Of a stretch of DNA of 64,000 bases, positions 8,400 to 19,037 are shown piece by piece. This DNA comes from Croceivirga radicis (GTDB lineage: Bacteria > Bacteroidota > Bacteroidia > Flavobacteriales > Flavobacteriaceae). The notes under the pieces are model-generated. The model ran no database searches. It worked only from the letters and a program-made list of their open reading frames with translations, and was not told the origin of the DNA. How positions within the stretch are numbered: position 1 is the first letter of the stretch; each line of letters opens with the position of its first letter. The stretch lies in assembly GCF_002072105.2 (NCBI RefSeq), contig NZ_MTBC01000004.1:388182-452181 (forward strand). The letters are read 5' to 3'. Position numbers and translations under genes: made by a program.

Positions 8400-11300
8400 T
8401 TAGAAACTTACGTTGATACCTGTTATAATTGAGCGCGATAAGAATGCCGCTCCCCAGTGGTTTCTACCAGCATTTTCTGGATCCCAACCATCATAATCCG
8501 TAAATATAAATGGATTCTGCGCAGTTACGTAAAATCTTAATTTGTCTAAACCTAAAGTATTCAATGCATTGTCCGGTAACTTGTAACCTAGGGTAATGAA
8601 ACCTACTTTAGTAAATGAAATATCCCTATACTTTATAGCATTTTGGAAGGTACCGCCGTTACCAGGTTGGTACCAGTTGTTCGTAGGATTCTCAGGGGTC
8701 CAATAATTTACGTTGTAACCGTTAAAAGTTCGGGTTGGTTCACTGTCCCATGGGAAAGAGAAAGCATTGTGAAAGTTACTCATCATACTATTTCCCTGAC
8801 TTGTGCTAATTAAGAACGTAAAATCAAAATCTTTATAGTTCAACGTACTGGTAACACTACCCGTCCATTTAGGAACTACATTACCAATTATAGTTCTGTC
8901 ACCATCTGGGGTAATCTGGCCATCTCCATTAATGTCCCTTACTTTTACCTGTCCAGGTCTTTGGTTAAAAGTAGCCGCTTCGGCAGCTTCGTCTAATTGC
9001 CAAATACCTTCGTACTCATAGTCATATATAGAACCTATAGATTCTCCTACTCTATGAATAAGATTAGTACCGTTTACATTGAAAATAATCTCATCTAAAT
9101 CGCCATACAATCTATCAAGGGTGTTTTTGTTTCTAGCAAAATTGAAATTGGTGGTCCACGTTAGGTTCTCATTATCAATATTTACCGTATTTAAACCAAT
9201 TTCTATACCCTTGTTGGTAGACTCACCCACGTTATCAAATGTTCCAGAGAAACCGGTAACATCTGGTAATGGTGAAAAGAAAATAATATCTGAGTTTTTT
9301 CTGTTATACACATCTACAGAACCGTAAATACGGTTTTGTAAAAATCCAAAATCTATACCTACGTTAACTTCCGTAGTACGCTCCCATGTTAGATCTTCAT
9401 TAGCCAAACCACCTATGTAAGCCGTAGAAACTGCTGCATCACCTAAATTGGTTGCACTAGAAGACAACAAAGATTGAGAAGCCAATGGTGCCAACCCGCC
9501 ACCTTGACCATTATTACCGGTTTGCCCGTAGCTTAACCTAAGTTTGGCATTAGAAATTACATTTTGGTCTTTAAGGAAATTTTCTTCCATCATTTTCCAA
9601 GCAAAAGCTGCCGAAGGGAAAAATGCCCATTTGTTTTCATCAGACAAGATAGACGCACCATCATAACGGCCGGTTACCGTAAACAAATATTTGTTGTCTA
9701 AGGTATAGTTAATTCTACCCGTATAGGATTCAAGGGTTTGTTTAGAAAAACCACTAGACAGGTCCCTTATATCTAAACCAGCATCTAAGTTGTAAAATGA
9801 AAACTCATCTGTAGTAAAGTTTCTTACTTGAGAATAATACCCTTCTCTACGTTCTAAAAACCTAGAAACAACACCGGTTACATTTAAAGAGTGGATGTCT
9901 TTAGACCAGTTCCAGTTTAATATATTATCCCATGTATATGAGAAATAATTGGTGTTATCTACTACCGCTCTCCTATTAGAAGGATTACCAGAAACACTTT
10001 TAGACAGTAACCCCCTATACTCACCATATCTTTGGTATTTAATATTTGGGGAGAATTTTGTGGTAAAACTTAATCCATTAACTGGGGTCAGTTTTAAAGA
10101 AATATCTCCCAAATATTGAAGAAAACGTGTTTCTCTTGTTATATTTTGCGTATCAAACAATGGGTTTGTAATCTGCGTTTCTTTTTGTGTAGGAAAAAAT
10201 CGTAAACTACCATCTTCATTATAAGGTCTACCAATTGGCTTTAATCGATAAGCACTTCTAAACGCCTCCCAGCTACCGGTATTTTGCACCACACTAGTTA
10301 CATAATTGTTAACACTAACATTTAACCAATCTGTTAAATCACTAGAAAGGCTACCTCTAATATTATATCTATTGTAATCTTCGCCCTCTACGGTACCTTC
10401 ATCTAATGTATACCCAAGACCTACTGCATAGGTAGTGTTTTCGTTACCACCACTCATATCTATGGTATGGTTGCTTTGCAAACCACTTTTCAACAATAAA
10501 TCTACCCAATCCGTACTTACACCATCTGCTACGTTTTGCTGTTCCTCACTATCTAAATAATTGGTTAAATCTACTTGGTCTCTTCTAAAACTTAAATCAC
10601 CATTGGTTTGTGCAAACTCATTACCCACAACAACATCCTTAAGAAACTCAATATAACCAGGACCGTCATAGACAGAAGGTAAATTGTATGCTTGTTTAAA
10701 ACCAATGTAATTATTGTAGTTAACACGCATTTTACCTTGCTTACCTCTTTTAGTCTCTATAATAACCACCCCATTACTACCCCTAGAACCATAGATAGCC
10801 GTAGCAGAAGCATCTTTAAGAATATCCATTTTATCAATATCCGCAGGGTTTAAAAAGGAAATATCATCTACAAATATTCCATCTACGATAAACAATGGAT
10901 TTTGTCCAGGATTAAAACCACCTTGATTTGCGGTCTGATTAGAATTAATGGTACTGGCACCACGAATACGAATGTTAAAACCACCTGCACCAGGTTTATT
11001 GTCCGTACGTTGAATAACAACACCAGGAGCCTGCCCTTGTAATGCAGAAACTGCATCTACCTTATTGGCCTGCTCTATTTGCTCACTACCCACAGAGGCA
11101 ACAGAACCGGTTAGGTCTGCTCTTTTAACCTCGCCATAACCAATAACCACAACCTCGTCTAGTTTACTTACATCTTCTAGTAGTTGTACGTTAATTGTAT
11201 TTTGACTGCCAACCGTAATATCTTTGGAACTAAATCCTATATAGGAATAGGTAAGTACAACTGCATCTCCAGAAACATTAATGGTATAATTACCATCAAA

Positions 11301-11462
11301 ATCTGTTTGTGCCCCATTGTTAGTTCCTTTTTGGACAACAGTTGCACCAGGCAAGGGAGCACCCGTATCATCCGTAACCGTTCCGGAAATTGTACGGTCT
11401 TGCCCATAAGATAGCAGACAAGTACCAAACGCCAAGAGTAGCGTTAAAAATGATTTAAGCAT
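8400..11462 (-). CDS. SusC/RagA family TonB-linked outer membrane protein
   Basis: The 1020-residue protein has a signal peptide (residues 1-20), a CarboxypepD_reg-like beta domain (22-105, with ISGTVTDDTGAPLPGATV), a plug (about 110-225, with the typical DEVVVIGYGEVKRADLTGSV region) and a 22-strand barrel ending GINVSF. It imports the oligosaccharide captured by the SusD partner. The upstream 285 bp hold a 28-bp palindromic element shared with the MIOX/GH89 promoter region, so this pair is probably co-regulated with the uronate genes. Confidence 0.95.
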   Translation of the reverse strand: MLKSFLTLLLAFGTCLLSYGQDRTISGTVTDDTGAPLPGATVVQKGTNNGAQTDFDGNYTINVSGDAVVLTYSYIGFSSKDITVGSQNTINVQLLEDVSKLDEVVVIGYGEVKRADLTGSVASVGSEQIEQANKVDAVSALQGQAPGVVIQRTDNKPGAGGFNIRIRGASTINSNQTANQGGFNPGQNPLFIVDGIFVDDISFLNPADIDKMDILKDASATAIYGSRGSNGVVIIETKRGKQGKMRVNYNNYIGFKQAYNLPSVYDGPGYIEFLKDVVVGNEFAQTNGDLSFRRDQVDLTNYLDSEEQQNVADGVSTDWVDLLLKSGLQSNHTIDMSGGNENTTYAVGLGYTLDEGTVEGEDYNRYNIRGSLSSDLTDWLNVSVNNYVTSVVQNTGSWEAFRSAYRLKPIGRPYNEDGSLRFFPTQKETQITNPLFDTQNITRETRFLQYLGDISLKLTPVNGLSFTTKFSPNIKYQRYGEYRGLLSKSVSGNPSNRRAVVDNTNYFSYTWDNILNWNWSKDIHSLNVTGVVSRFLERREGYYSQVRNFTTDEFSFYNLDAGLDIRDLSSGFSKQTLESYTGRINYTLDNKYLFTVTGRYDGASILSDENKWAFFPSAAFAWKMMEENFLKDQNVISNAKLRLSYGQTGNNGQGGGLAPLASQSLLSSSATNLGDAAVSTAYIGGLANEDLTWERTTEVNVGIDFGFLQNRIYGSVDVYNRKNSDIIFFSPLPDVTGFSGTFDNVGESTNKGIEIGLNTVNIDNENLTWTTNFNFARNKNTLDRLYGDLDEIIFNVNGTNLIHRVGESIGSIYDYEYEGIWQLDEAAEAATFNQRPGQVKVRDINGDGQITPDGDRTIIGNVVPKWTGSVTSTLNYKDFDFTFLISTSQGNSMMSNFHNAFSFPWDSEPTRTFNGYNVNYWTPENPTNNWYQPGNGGTFQNAIKYRDISFTKVGFITLGYKLPDNALNTLGLDKLRFYVTAQNPFIFTDYDGWDPENAGRNHWGAAFLSRSIITGINVSF

Positions 11463-11526
11463 AATTTATTGTTTAGTTAAATTTCAGTTATTGCATAAAA
11501 TTAGGAGGGTACGGATGTTCTTACCA

Positions 11527-11554
11527 TGGACGTATTTTTCAAATACATGGATAT
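11527..11554. promoter_or_regulatory. Palindromic operator-like element, copy 1
   Basis: The core is GTATTT-TTC-AAATAC, bordered by TGGA on the left and ATGGATAT on the right. It matches the element at 16704-16731 at 27 of 28 positions. It lies 65 bp upstream of the susC start codon. Two near-identical copies in two promoter regions of one locus suggest a binding site for a dedicated regulator, but which protein binds is unknown. Confidence 0.6.
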
Positions 11555-11687
11555 ATCTTCAATAGCTTATCATTACTGGGCTCACAGCCATATAAACCTC
11601 AAAAAAAAGCATTTATATTAATTAGAAGATTACAAAATAAACGAGCTGTCCATACTTTTAGCCGCTAACTTCACGAAAACGATTTAG

Positions 11688-11716
11688 AAATAAAAAAAAC
11701 GGGCCATGCCCGTTTT
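11688..11716 (-). terminator. Terminator of the uxuA operon
   Basis: A 9-bp perfect stem, AAAACGGGC (11696-11704) and GCCCGTTTT (11708-11716), has a 3-nt loop. On the minus strand it is followed by an uninterrupted T run. It lies about 30 bp beyond the uxuA stop. Confidence 0.85.
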
Positions 11717-11747
11717 AATTTTGATTAACAATCCTAATTTGTATTTG

Positions 11748-12929
11748 TTAATTACTTCGTTCTATACCTAACATTAACCCTCTAAGCTCTGCCAAACCCC
11801 TTAATCTACCAATTCCAGAATAACCTGGATTTGTTTGCTTCTTTAAATCGTCTAACATTTGGTGCCCATGATCTGGCCGCATTGGCATTTGGTGGTCTTG
11901 TCTCCCACTTTTTTTTCTTTTGGCTTGCTCAGCCAATAAGGCTTTCATTACAGCATACATATCTACATCTCCAGTCAAATGATCTGCTTCGAAAAAACTG
12001 CCCCATTGATCCCTTTTGGTACTCCTTAGGTGAACAAAATTTATTTTATCGCCCAAACGCTTCACCATTCCCTCTAAATCATTCTCAACAATTACTCCAT
12101 AAGAACCGGTACAAAAACAGAGTCCGTTATTTGGACTATCTACTGCCGCCAACAGTTGCTGGGCATCTTTTTCTGTGCTCACCACCCTGGGTAATCCTAA
12201 AATTGGATACGGAGGATCATCGGGGTGTATTGCCATATTTACGCCATGTTCTTCGGCTACGGGAATAATTTCCTTTAGAAATTCATATAAGTTTTCCCTT
12301 AACTTTTTATCATCTACATGGGCATAACTAGTGAGTACTTCTTGAAATTGTTCTAAAGTATACCCTTCTTCTGCCCCTGGTAAACCAGCAATTATATTTT
12401 TGGTTAACGCTGCTATTGCTTCCTTGGTCAAGGAATTAAAAACCGTCTTTGCCCTAGTTACTTGCTCCTTGCTGTATACTGCTTCAGCATTTGGGCGTTT
12501 TAAGATAAAAAGTTCAAAAGCGGCAAATTGATCCGCATCAAAACGTAAGGCCTTTGAACCATCTGGCATTTCAAAAGACAAATCTGTCCTAGTCCAGTCC
12601 AAAACAGGCATAAAATTGTAGCAAATGGTTTTTATACCACACGCTCCTAAATTTTTTATGGTCTCTAGGTAATTAGCAATGTAGGTTTGATAGGCACCAG
12701 TTCTCTTCTTGATATCTTCGTGTACAGGTACACTCTCCACAACAGACCATTGTAAGCCAGCCCTTTCGATTATCTTTTTACGTTCCAAAATGGCATTTTT
12801 GGACCATACTTCCCCATTTGGAATTTGATGTAAAGCGGTAACAATACCGGTTGCCCCTGCCATTTTTATATCTGATAAAGAGACCACATCATCTGGTCCA
12901 TACCATCTCCAAGTTTCTTCTAAAGCCAT
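11748..12929 (-). CDS. uxuA: Mannonate dehydratase
   Basis: The 393-residue protein is a TIM-barrel enzyme that dehydrates D-mannonate to 2-keto-3-deoxy-D-gluconate in glucuronate catabolism. The family start [14 protein letters not shown], the metal-ligand region AIHPDDPP (near residue 237), LCFCTGSYG and the final region [13 protein letters not shown] are all present. The length is normal. It is the last gene of a minus-strand run with an acetyltransferase, a symporter and myo-inositol oxygenase, so the operon appears built to import or make glucuronate and degrade it. Uronate isomerase and fructuronate reductase are not in the window. Confidence 0.95.
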   Translation of the reverse strand: MALEETWRWYGPDDVVSLSDIKMAGATGIVTALHQIPNGEVWSKNAILERKKIIERAGLQWSVVESVPVHEDIKKRTGAYQTYIANYLETIKNLGACGIKTICYNFMPVLDWTRTDLSFEMPDGSKALRFDADQFAAFELFILKRPNAEAVYSKEQVTRAKTVFNSLTKEAIAALTKNIIAGLPGAEEGYTLEQFQEVLTSYAHVDDKKLRENLYEFLKEIIPVAEEHGVNMAIHPDDPPYPILGLPRVVSTEKDAQQLLAAVDSPNNGLCFCTGSYGVIVENDLEGMVKRLGDKINFVHLRSTKRDQWGSFFEADHLTGDVDMYAVMKALLAEQAKRKKSGRQDHQMPMRPDHGHQMLDDLKKQTNPGYSGIGRLRGLAELRGLMLGIERSN

Positions 12930-12938
12930 TCTAGCTAT

Positions 12939-14075
12939 TTAAATTTTTATGTAAATTTTCTTTTTGTGAAGCCATAAACCAACGAACCAACACAACAACA
13001 TAAACAAAACCCCAGTAATTAAGGCACCAAAAGCACCCGGAAAAATCTGTTGTACTATGGCTTCGCTAAACCACTCAAACGCATCATGATTTTTGGTTAC
13101 TGGTATAAGTCGTAAAGTGATGAAAAACAATTCAGAAAATAAATAAATGAAAAGTGGGTTTTTACCAAAGACATCAAAAAAGTATACACCAAATCTTACT
13201 TTTTTTATTTCTATTGCATAAACCAGAGTGGCCATAATAAATAAATCTAACCCAATAGTATGTAAGGCAAAACTACTGGTCCATAATTTTTTAGAAATAG
13301 GAAAAATAAGGTTCCACCATTGACCTAACGTGTAAATCAAAAAACCAGCTACCATTAAAACGGCTATTGATTTAAAAGTGTTGCCGTTTTTTTTAAGATA
13401 AACACCCGCAAAATAACCACCTAATACATTTACAATAGATGGTAATGTACTTAACAACCCTTCTGGATCAAAGGGCACACTGTCTTTTTTGTAAACATGC
13501 CCTTCTCCTAAAAGAAATAAATCTAGTCTTGTAATTGCATTACTGCCCATTTCCAATACGCCCCCGTTGCCATCAAACCAATACAAAAGACACCAATATA
13601 ACAGTAAAATAAGTGCTGAAATTAGGGCAACAAGTTTACTGTTTAAATGATAGATTAAGACAGAAGCAAAAAAATAACATAAGGCTATACGCTGTAAAAC
13701 CCCCATAATACGGGTTTCTGCAACAGGTTTTAAAGAGAAATCTTGCGCTGACCATTCAAAAAACGGGAACCAATACATTAGATATCCTAAAAGGAAAATA
13801 ATGAGGGTTCTTCTAACTACTTTCTTATAAAATTTAGATGCTGGAGTAGTTTTTAGTTTTGCCATAGAAAAGCTCATGGCATTACCCATAGCAAATAAAA
13901 ATGAAGGAAACACCAAATCTGCCAAGGTAAAACCAAACCAGTTTGCATGTGACAAATAGGGGTAAATATCTGCTCCCGTACCTGGTGAGTTTACCAAAAT
14001 CATTAAACATATGGTTAAGCCCCTAAATACATCTAAGGCCAAAAACCGGTTTGTTTTGTTTATACTGGTAGACAT
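12939..14075 (-). CDS. Membrane acyltransferase related to heparan-alpha-glucosaminide N-acetyltransferase
   Basis: The 378-residue protein has about 10-11 transmembrane segments and belongs to the DUF5009/HGSNAT-like family. It starts RFLALDVFRGLTICLMILVN. The segment LSHANWFGFTLADLVFP aligns with the human HGSNAT region that carries the catalytic histidine (KHASWNGLTVADLVFP). The human enzyme acetylates terminal alpha-glucosamine so that GH89 can remove it. A GH89 gene lies about 3 kb away in this locus, so the same two-step logic is plausible. The acceptor sugar is inferred. Confidence 0.75.
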   Translation of the reverse strand: MSTSINKTNRFLALDVFRGLTICLMILVNSPGTGADIYPYLSHANWFGFTLADLVFPSFLFAMGNAMSFSMAKLKTTPASKFYKKVVRRTLIIFLLGYLMYWFPFFEWSAQDFSLKPVAETRIMGVLQRIALCYFFASVLIYHLNSKLVALISALILLLYWCLLYWFDGNGGVLEMGSNAITRLDLFLLGEGHVYKKDSVPFDPEGLLSTLPSIVNVLGGYFAGVYLKKNGNTFKSIAVLMVAGFLIYTLGQWWNLIFPISKKLWTSSFALHTIGLDLFIMATLVYAIEIKKVRFGVYFFDVFGKNPLFIYLFSELFFITLRLIPVTKNHDAFEWFSEAIVQQIFPGAFGALITGVLFMLLCWFVGLWLHKKKIYIKI

Positions 14076-14084
14076 ATTCTGATT

Positions 14085-15665
14085 TTAAAGTTGACCCATA
14101 AAAATGTAAATAACTAAGGTAATGGCACATAGCACCAACCCCATTGGTTTGGCATACCGCCACGTTTCTAACTTCTCTTGGGTACTTTCTGGCATATCGT
14201 CAGTATTGTTTACTCTTGGATACAGATAAGAAACTCCAAACATGATAACGAGGTTCAATACAAATTCTATTCCCCATAAATGAACAAAATGGATACCCGT
14301 ATCAAAAACAAAAGTGGTTAGGATGTAGAACAAAAGACCCACAAATAACGCCACTTTTGCGCCCATTGCAGATATGTTTTTTAAGAAAAACCCCGCCAAT
14401 AAAATAGAGGCAATGGGAATAAAAAAGATACCGTTTAATTGCTGCAATAACTGGTACAAGCCATCTGGCGCATTGGCTACAAAAGGCGCAACAAATATTG
14501 AAAATACAGCTAAGATAATAGATGTGGTTTTACCTACACGTACCAATTTTGCATCGCTACTAGATTTGTCTATATGCTTTTTAAAAATATCTACAGAGAA
14601 TATGGTAGCAGCGCTATTAAGTACACTATTAAAAGTACTTAATACCGCCCCTAGAACTACAGCTGCAAAAATACCCACCAGACCTACTGGTAACACCCGC
14701 TTTATTAATTCAGGATAAATCATATCCTGTTCTGCATACATACTATCCCCTAGATAATAAAAAGCGATGACGCCGGGCAAAATAATAACTATAGGAATTA
14801 TGATTTTGAGCACCCCTGTATACAGAAGACCTTTTTGCGCTTCTTTCAAGTTTTTTGCACCCAATGCACGCTGTATTATTGTTTGGTTCATACCCCAGAA
14901 ATACAACTGGTTAATCATTAAGCCCGTAAAAAGGACTTCAAAAGGTAAAACGGAATCTTTGTCACCTATTACATTAAATTTATCAGGGCTATTTTCATAT
15001 ACTTTTTGTAGGCCTTGCAATGGGTTTCCGTCTCCAATGGCCAATAAAGCGAAAATAGGGATAGCAGCACCACCTATTAACAGACCATACCCATTAATGG
15101 TGTCTGATATTGCAACTGCTTTTAACCCTCCTAAAATTGCATAAAGTGCACCTAAACTACCAATTACCACAACGGTTACCCATAGGCTCTCTTGCTTCGG
15201 TAATTGTAACACTTCAGAAACATTAAATATGCTCTCAAGGTTTATTGCGCCTGTATAAAGTACAATGGGCAAAATAGTAACCACAAAAGAAACCATTAGA
15301 AAAAAGGCTACCATGGTTCTTGTGGTACCATCAAAACGTCTTTCAAGATATTCTGGAATGGTGGTCAAGCCCATTTTTAAATACTTGGGTATAAAATAAA
15401 GTGCCGCTATTACCAAAGCTATGGCAGAAGTTACCTCCCACGCTATGATGATAAACCCGTTCTTGTAAGAGGAACCATTCATGCCTATTAAATGTTCCGT
15501 AGAAATATTGGTCAATAGCATGGAACCGGCAATGACCACTCCTGTTAGACTTTTACCTCCTAAAAAATAGCCATCTTTAGTCTTTAAAGACTCCTTTCTA
15601 AGTTTAAACCAACTAAAAAATGCAACAAATAAAGTAAAGGCAAGAAATGAAAGTAATGTATACAT
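14085..15665 (-). CDS. SSS-family sodium:solute symporter
   Basis: The protein has 526 residues from the ATG at 15665 (MYTLLSFLAFTLF). The reading frame extends 7 codons further to a TTG at 15686, but those residues are charged and polar and look untranslated. It has about 14 transmembrane segments and the family features DGYFLGGKSLTG and NISTEHLIGMNGSSY near residues 32-68. Relatives carry sugars, inositol or sialic acid with Na+. Its position between the acetyltransferase and MIOX genes suggests myo-inositol or a uronate as cargo; that is inference. Confidence 0.85.
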   Translation of the reverse strand: MYTLLSFLAFTLFVAFFSWFKLRKESLKTKDGYFLGGKSLTGVVIAGSMLLTNISTEHLIGMNGSSYKNGFIIIAWEVTSAIALVIAALYFIPKYLKMGLTTIPEYLERRFDGTTRTMVAFFLMVSFVVTILPIVLYTGAINLESIFNVSEVLQLPKQESLWVTVVVIGSLGALYAILGGLKAVAISDTINGYGLLIGGAAIPIFALLAIGDGNPLQGLQKVYENSPDKFNVIGDKDSVLPFEVLFTGLMINQLYFWGMNQTIIQRALGAKNLKEAQKGLLYTGVLKIIIPIVIILPGVIAFYYLGDSMYAEQDMIYPELIKRVLPVGLVGIFAAVVLGAVLSTFNSVLNSAATIFSVDIFKKHIDKSSSDAKLVRVGKTTSIILAVFSIFVAPFVANAPDGLYQLLQQLNGIFFIPIASILLAGFFLKNISAMGAKVALFVGLLFYILTTFVFDTGIHFVHLWGIEFVLNLVIMFGVSYLYPRVNNTDDMPESTQEKLETWRYAKPMGLVLCAITLVIYIFMGQL

Positions 15666-15759
15666 AATATCTTTACAATTAGACAAGTAACCCCCTTTCT
15701 AAATCCATTATTGATTTAGAATGAAGGTTTTACAACGTTAAAATGTGATTGTTTACTTT

Positions 15760-16632
15760 CTAAAATTTAATCTTTTCAGGTAAATATTTAGCAGCCAATT
15801 CTTTGTAATACGGCATCAAGGCAGCCACATCTGGCTTTACCGGTGCTTTAGTATACAAATCGTACGGATTAAATTTCTTTACCCACTCAAACATCTCTTG
15901 ATCCTTTTGATTCATTAAATGGGTGTATGCATTTTCCTTATGTTGCGCATAAAAAGAATGATATCTTATTATATACAATGCTGGTTCTGGCAGGTAATCT
16001 TTCATTACATGGTATAGATACTCATCATGCCCCCAGCTCATTTTTACCTTATCCAAGCCGCAATTGGCTTCGTAAACACCGTATTTTGTATTGAATTTAT
16101 CGTTGGTGGTATCAGGATTTAGTTGAAAAAACTCTGGATACACTATATTTTCAGAAAAAGCACACCCAACTGGATAAGTATCCCCTACTACTGCCCATTG
16201 TGGCTCTCCAAACAAGCATAGTATTTTACCTAAATCATGTAAAAACCCAGTAAGTACAAACCAGTCTGGATGTCCGTCCGCGCGGATGGCTTCAGACGTT
16301 TGCAACAAATGTTGGGTTTGGTCTAAATCTATATCTGGATCACTATCATCTACAAGCGTATTTAAAAACTCTACCGCCTCCCAGACACTCATTTCCCGTT
16401 TTTGTAGTTTTAAAAATTCTTCTTCTTTCTTGCAGACAAAATCATATGTTTGGTACGTATGGTTTTCCTTATAAAATTCCCTAACAATAGCTACCCTATC
16501 AGAATCCACATAATTTCTAAATTCCTCTTTTTCCTTTACCGGTTCATCTGGATTAGGATATCTTCTTTTTAAATCATCCTCCCAATCGTCCTCAATACTC
16601 AATAAATTTTTATGGTTCTTTAGGTCTTTCAT
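15760..16632 (-). CDS. myo-Inositol oxygenase (MIOX)
   Basis: The 290-residue protein is close to the eukaryotic MIOX length. It is a non-haem di-iron HD-type oxygenase that converts myo-inositol and O2 to D-glucuronate. Visible metal-site segments are DGHPDW and FLHDLGK (residues about 118-135), MSWGHDEYLYH (about 198-208), IRYHSFY (about 222-228) and FNPYDLYTK. It is the first gene of the operon ending in uxuA, so inositol would feed into the same glucuronate pathway. MIOX is uncommon in bacteria and points to an inositol-containing substrate. Confidence 0.92.
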   Translation of the reverse strand: MKDLKNHKNLLSIEDDWEDDLKRRYPNPDEPVKEKEEFRNYVDSDRVAIVREFYKENHTYQTYDFVCKKEEEFLKLQKREMSVWEAVEFLNTLVDDSDPDIDLDQTQHLLQTSEAIRADGHPDWFVLTGFLHDLGKILCLFGEPQWAVVGDTYPVGCAFSENIVYPEFFQLNPDTTNDKFNTKYGVYEANCGLDKVKMSWGHDEYLYHVMKDYLPEPALYIIRYHSFYAQHKENAYTHLMNQKDQEMFEWVKKFNPYDLYTKAPVKPDVAALMPYYKELAAKYLPEKIKF

Positions 16633-16703
16633 AGATTGTCAATTTAAATTTTAGTCGTTATCAGTTGCAATGCTCAAGATACACCTTGCCATTATGTTAA
16701 GAA

Positions 16704-16731
16704 TGGATGTATTTTTCAAATACATGGATAT
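16704..16731. promoter_or_regulatory. Palindromic operator-like element, copy 2
   Basis: A perfect 8-bp inverted repeat ATGTATTT-TTC-AAATACAT (16707-16725) lies inside a 28-bp block almost identical to 11527-11554. It sits in the 263-bp region between the divergent MIOX and GH89 genes, 72 bp from the MIOX start, and could control both directions. Confidence 0.6.
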
Positions 16732-16895
16732 TTAAGGCTTGTTTATTTAAATATAGATAAAAATAAACCTAAAACCATATAGCACAGATAGTTAAAAAAT
16801 AGTTTTAAGTACTACTAATTTCAATCTATAAAATCATCTATATACTTGATTTATTTTTACATGGCTACTTTTATACAATGTAGTTTCTTTATTCT

Positions 16896-19034
16896 ATGAA
16901 AAACCGTACTTCTAATTTCACCTGCTTAATTCTCATTGCCATAACCTTGTTAATGAATGCATGTACCACTAAAACTAAAGTACCTGTATCTCCTGAACAA
17001 GACGTTTTAGTGCAACTTTTGGGCAAAAGAGCTAATGAATTTGTTTTAACCTTAGATACCCTTTCTACTACTAAAGGTGATTATTTTGAAGTAGATGCCA
17101 AGCCAAAGGAAGTACGTATTAAAGCTTCTTCTAAAATTGCCCTTACCTACGGAGCTTATTATTATTTAAAACAAATTGGAGCGGCATTCAATAGCTGGGA
17201 GGGTACTGCTTTGGATTTACCCGCAAAATGGCCCCAAAAAAAACTTAGAAAGCAAACACCTTTTGAGTTTAGAAAATACTTGAATGTGGTTACTTATGGT
17301 TACACCACACCGTGGTGGGATTGGGAAAGATGGAACCAGGAAATTAACTGGATGGCCCTACATGGTATAAATATGCCCACGGCTATGGAAGGGCAGGAAT
17401 ATATCTGGCAAAAATTATGGAAAGAGTATGGCGTAACACAAGCCGAACTGGACAAACATTTTACCGGCCCTGCTTTTTTACCTTGGCAGCGTATGGGCAA
17501 TATAAACGGACATGCAGGACCTATACCCCAAGAATGGATTACTAAAAAAGCCAAACTACAGAAAAAGATTCTGTCAAAAATGCGTGATTTGGGAATGAAA
17601 CCAGTGGTGCCGGCCTTTAGCGGTTACATACCTGCTGCTTTGGCCGAGAAATTTCCGAATGCGAAAATTAGTGAACTTAACGGTTGGTCTGGAGGCGGAT
17701 TTGATAGCACCTATTTATTAGACCCTAAAGACCCATTGTTTAAAGAAATTGGTAAGCGTTTTATAGAACTATATAATCAAGAATACGGCAAGGCCGAATA
17801 TTATTTGGCAGATAGTTTTAATGAGGTTACACCACCTGTTAGTACAGAAAATAAGCTAGATGAATTAGCCGCCTATGGCCAAGTAATTTATGAAACCTTG
17901 AACGAAGCCGCTCCTGGTGCCACGTGGGTAATGCAAGGTTGGTTATTTGGACATGATGCCGACTTCTGGGAAAAAGACGCCGTTATTGCCTTTTTAAGTA
18001 AAGTACCCAACGACAAGTTGATAATCCAAGACTTTGGAAACGATAGATACAAAGTTTGGGAAAAACAAGATGCATTTTATGGCAAGCAATGGACGTATGG
18101 TTATGTACATAACTACGGCGGCTCTAATCCTATTTATGGTGATTTTGATTTTTACAAAGAAGAAATTAATTATTTGCTAGAGCATGATAAGAGCACTAAA
18201 GTTTTAGGTTATGGTGTAATGCCAGAAGGTTTACACCAGAACTCTATGGTTTATGAGTATTTATACGATTTACCTTGGGATAGCAAAATACCCGTTAAAG
18301 ATTGGCTAAAAACTAACGTTAAAGCTAGGTATGGCAAAGATTTTACTAAAGAAACGCTAACCGCCTGGATAAAGTTAGATAGTGCGGTTTATAGCACTAA
18401 ATATTGGACACCTCGTTGGTGGAACGATCAAGCAGGAGCTTATTTACTCTTTAAACAACCATCTAAAGAAATAACAGCCTTTAAGGGGCATCCTACCAAT
18501 CTTAAATTGCTTGAAGAAGCGAATCTTTTGCTTGAAAAAAATAAAGAAAACAACCCGCTGATACAAGAGGATTTTATAGCACACAAAAGGCACGAACTTT
18601 CTCTAAAAATAGATACCCTACTACAACAAGCTACGTACGCCTACATAAATAACGATTTTGAAAAAGGAGACAGTTTACAGTTACAATTCCATACTTTAAT
18701 AGACAGCACGGAACAATTATTAGAAAATAGCAAACTAGACCGTTTGGATTATTGGGTGCAAGAAGCCACAAATTATGGGGACACCCCGGAAACTAAAGCA
18801 TTTTATAATAAAAACGCACGTTTATTAATTAACCAGTGGGGCGGTGTTGGTAATTTAAATAATTATGCCTCCAGAGCTTGGAAAGATCAATACCAATTAC
18901 TCTATAAATTAAGATGGGATATTTTTTTGGGTTCTCTTAGAGCCAATTCAGAATTAGGCGGTGAATTAAACCAAGAAAGAATAGAGCAAAACATCAAGGA
19001 ATGGGATGAATTATGGTTAGACTATCCGCATTGA
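16896..19034 (+). CDS. Alpha-N-acetylglucosaminidase, GH89
   Basis: The 712-residue lipoprotein has a signal ending LLMNACTTK. The N-terminal domain (about 30-110) is followed by the GH89 TIM barrel with TPWWDWERWNQEINWMALHG, the acidic segments DSFNEVTPP and GYGVMPEGLHQN that should carry the catalytic glutamates, and a C-terminal helical domain. The family removes terminal alpha-GlcNAc (NAGLU in humans). It is transcribed divergently from MIOX and converges with the hybrid sensor gene with only 3 bp between the stop codons. It is probably periplasmic or surface anchored. Confidence 0.92.
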   Translation: MKNRTSNFTCLILIAITLLMNACTTKTKVPVSPEQDVLVQLLGKRANEFVLTLDTLSTTKGDYFEVDAKPKEVRIKASSKIALTYGAYYYLKQIGAAFNSWEGTALDLPAKWPQKKLRKQTPFEFRKYLNVVTYGYTTPWWDWERWNQEINWMALHGINMPTAMEGQEYIWQKLWKEYGVTQAELDKHFTGPAFLPWQRMGNINGHAGPIPQEWITKKAKLQKKILSKMRDLGMKPVVPAFSGYIPAALAEKFPNAKISELNGWSGGGFDSTYLLDPKDPLFKEIGKRFIELYNQEYGKAEYYLADSFNEVTPPVSTENKLDELAAYGQVIYETLNEAAPGATWVMQGWLFGHDADFWEKDAVIAFLSKVPNDKLIIQDFGNDRYKVWEKQDAFYGKQWTYGYVHNYGGSNPIYGDFDFYKEEINYLLEHDKSTKVLGYGVMPEGLHQNSMVYEYLYDLPWDSKIPVKDWLKTNVKARYGKDFTKETLTAWIKLDSAVYSTKYWTPRWWNDQAGAYLLFKQPSKEITAFKGHPTNLKLLEEANLLLEKNKENNPLIQEDFIAHKRHELSLKIDTLLQQATYAYINNDFEKGDSLQLQFHTLIDSTEQLLENSKLDRLDYWVQEATNYGDTPETKAFYNKNARLLINQWGGVGNLNNYASRAWKDQYQLLYKLRWDIFLGSLRANSELGGELNQERIEQNIKEWDELWLDYPH

Positions 19035-19037
19035 TTT

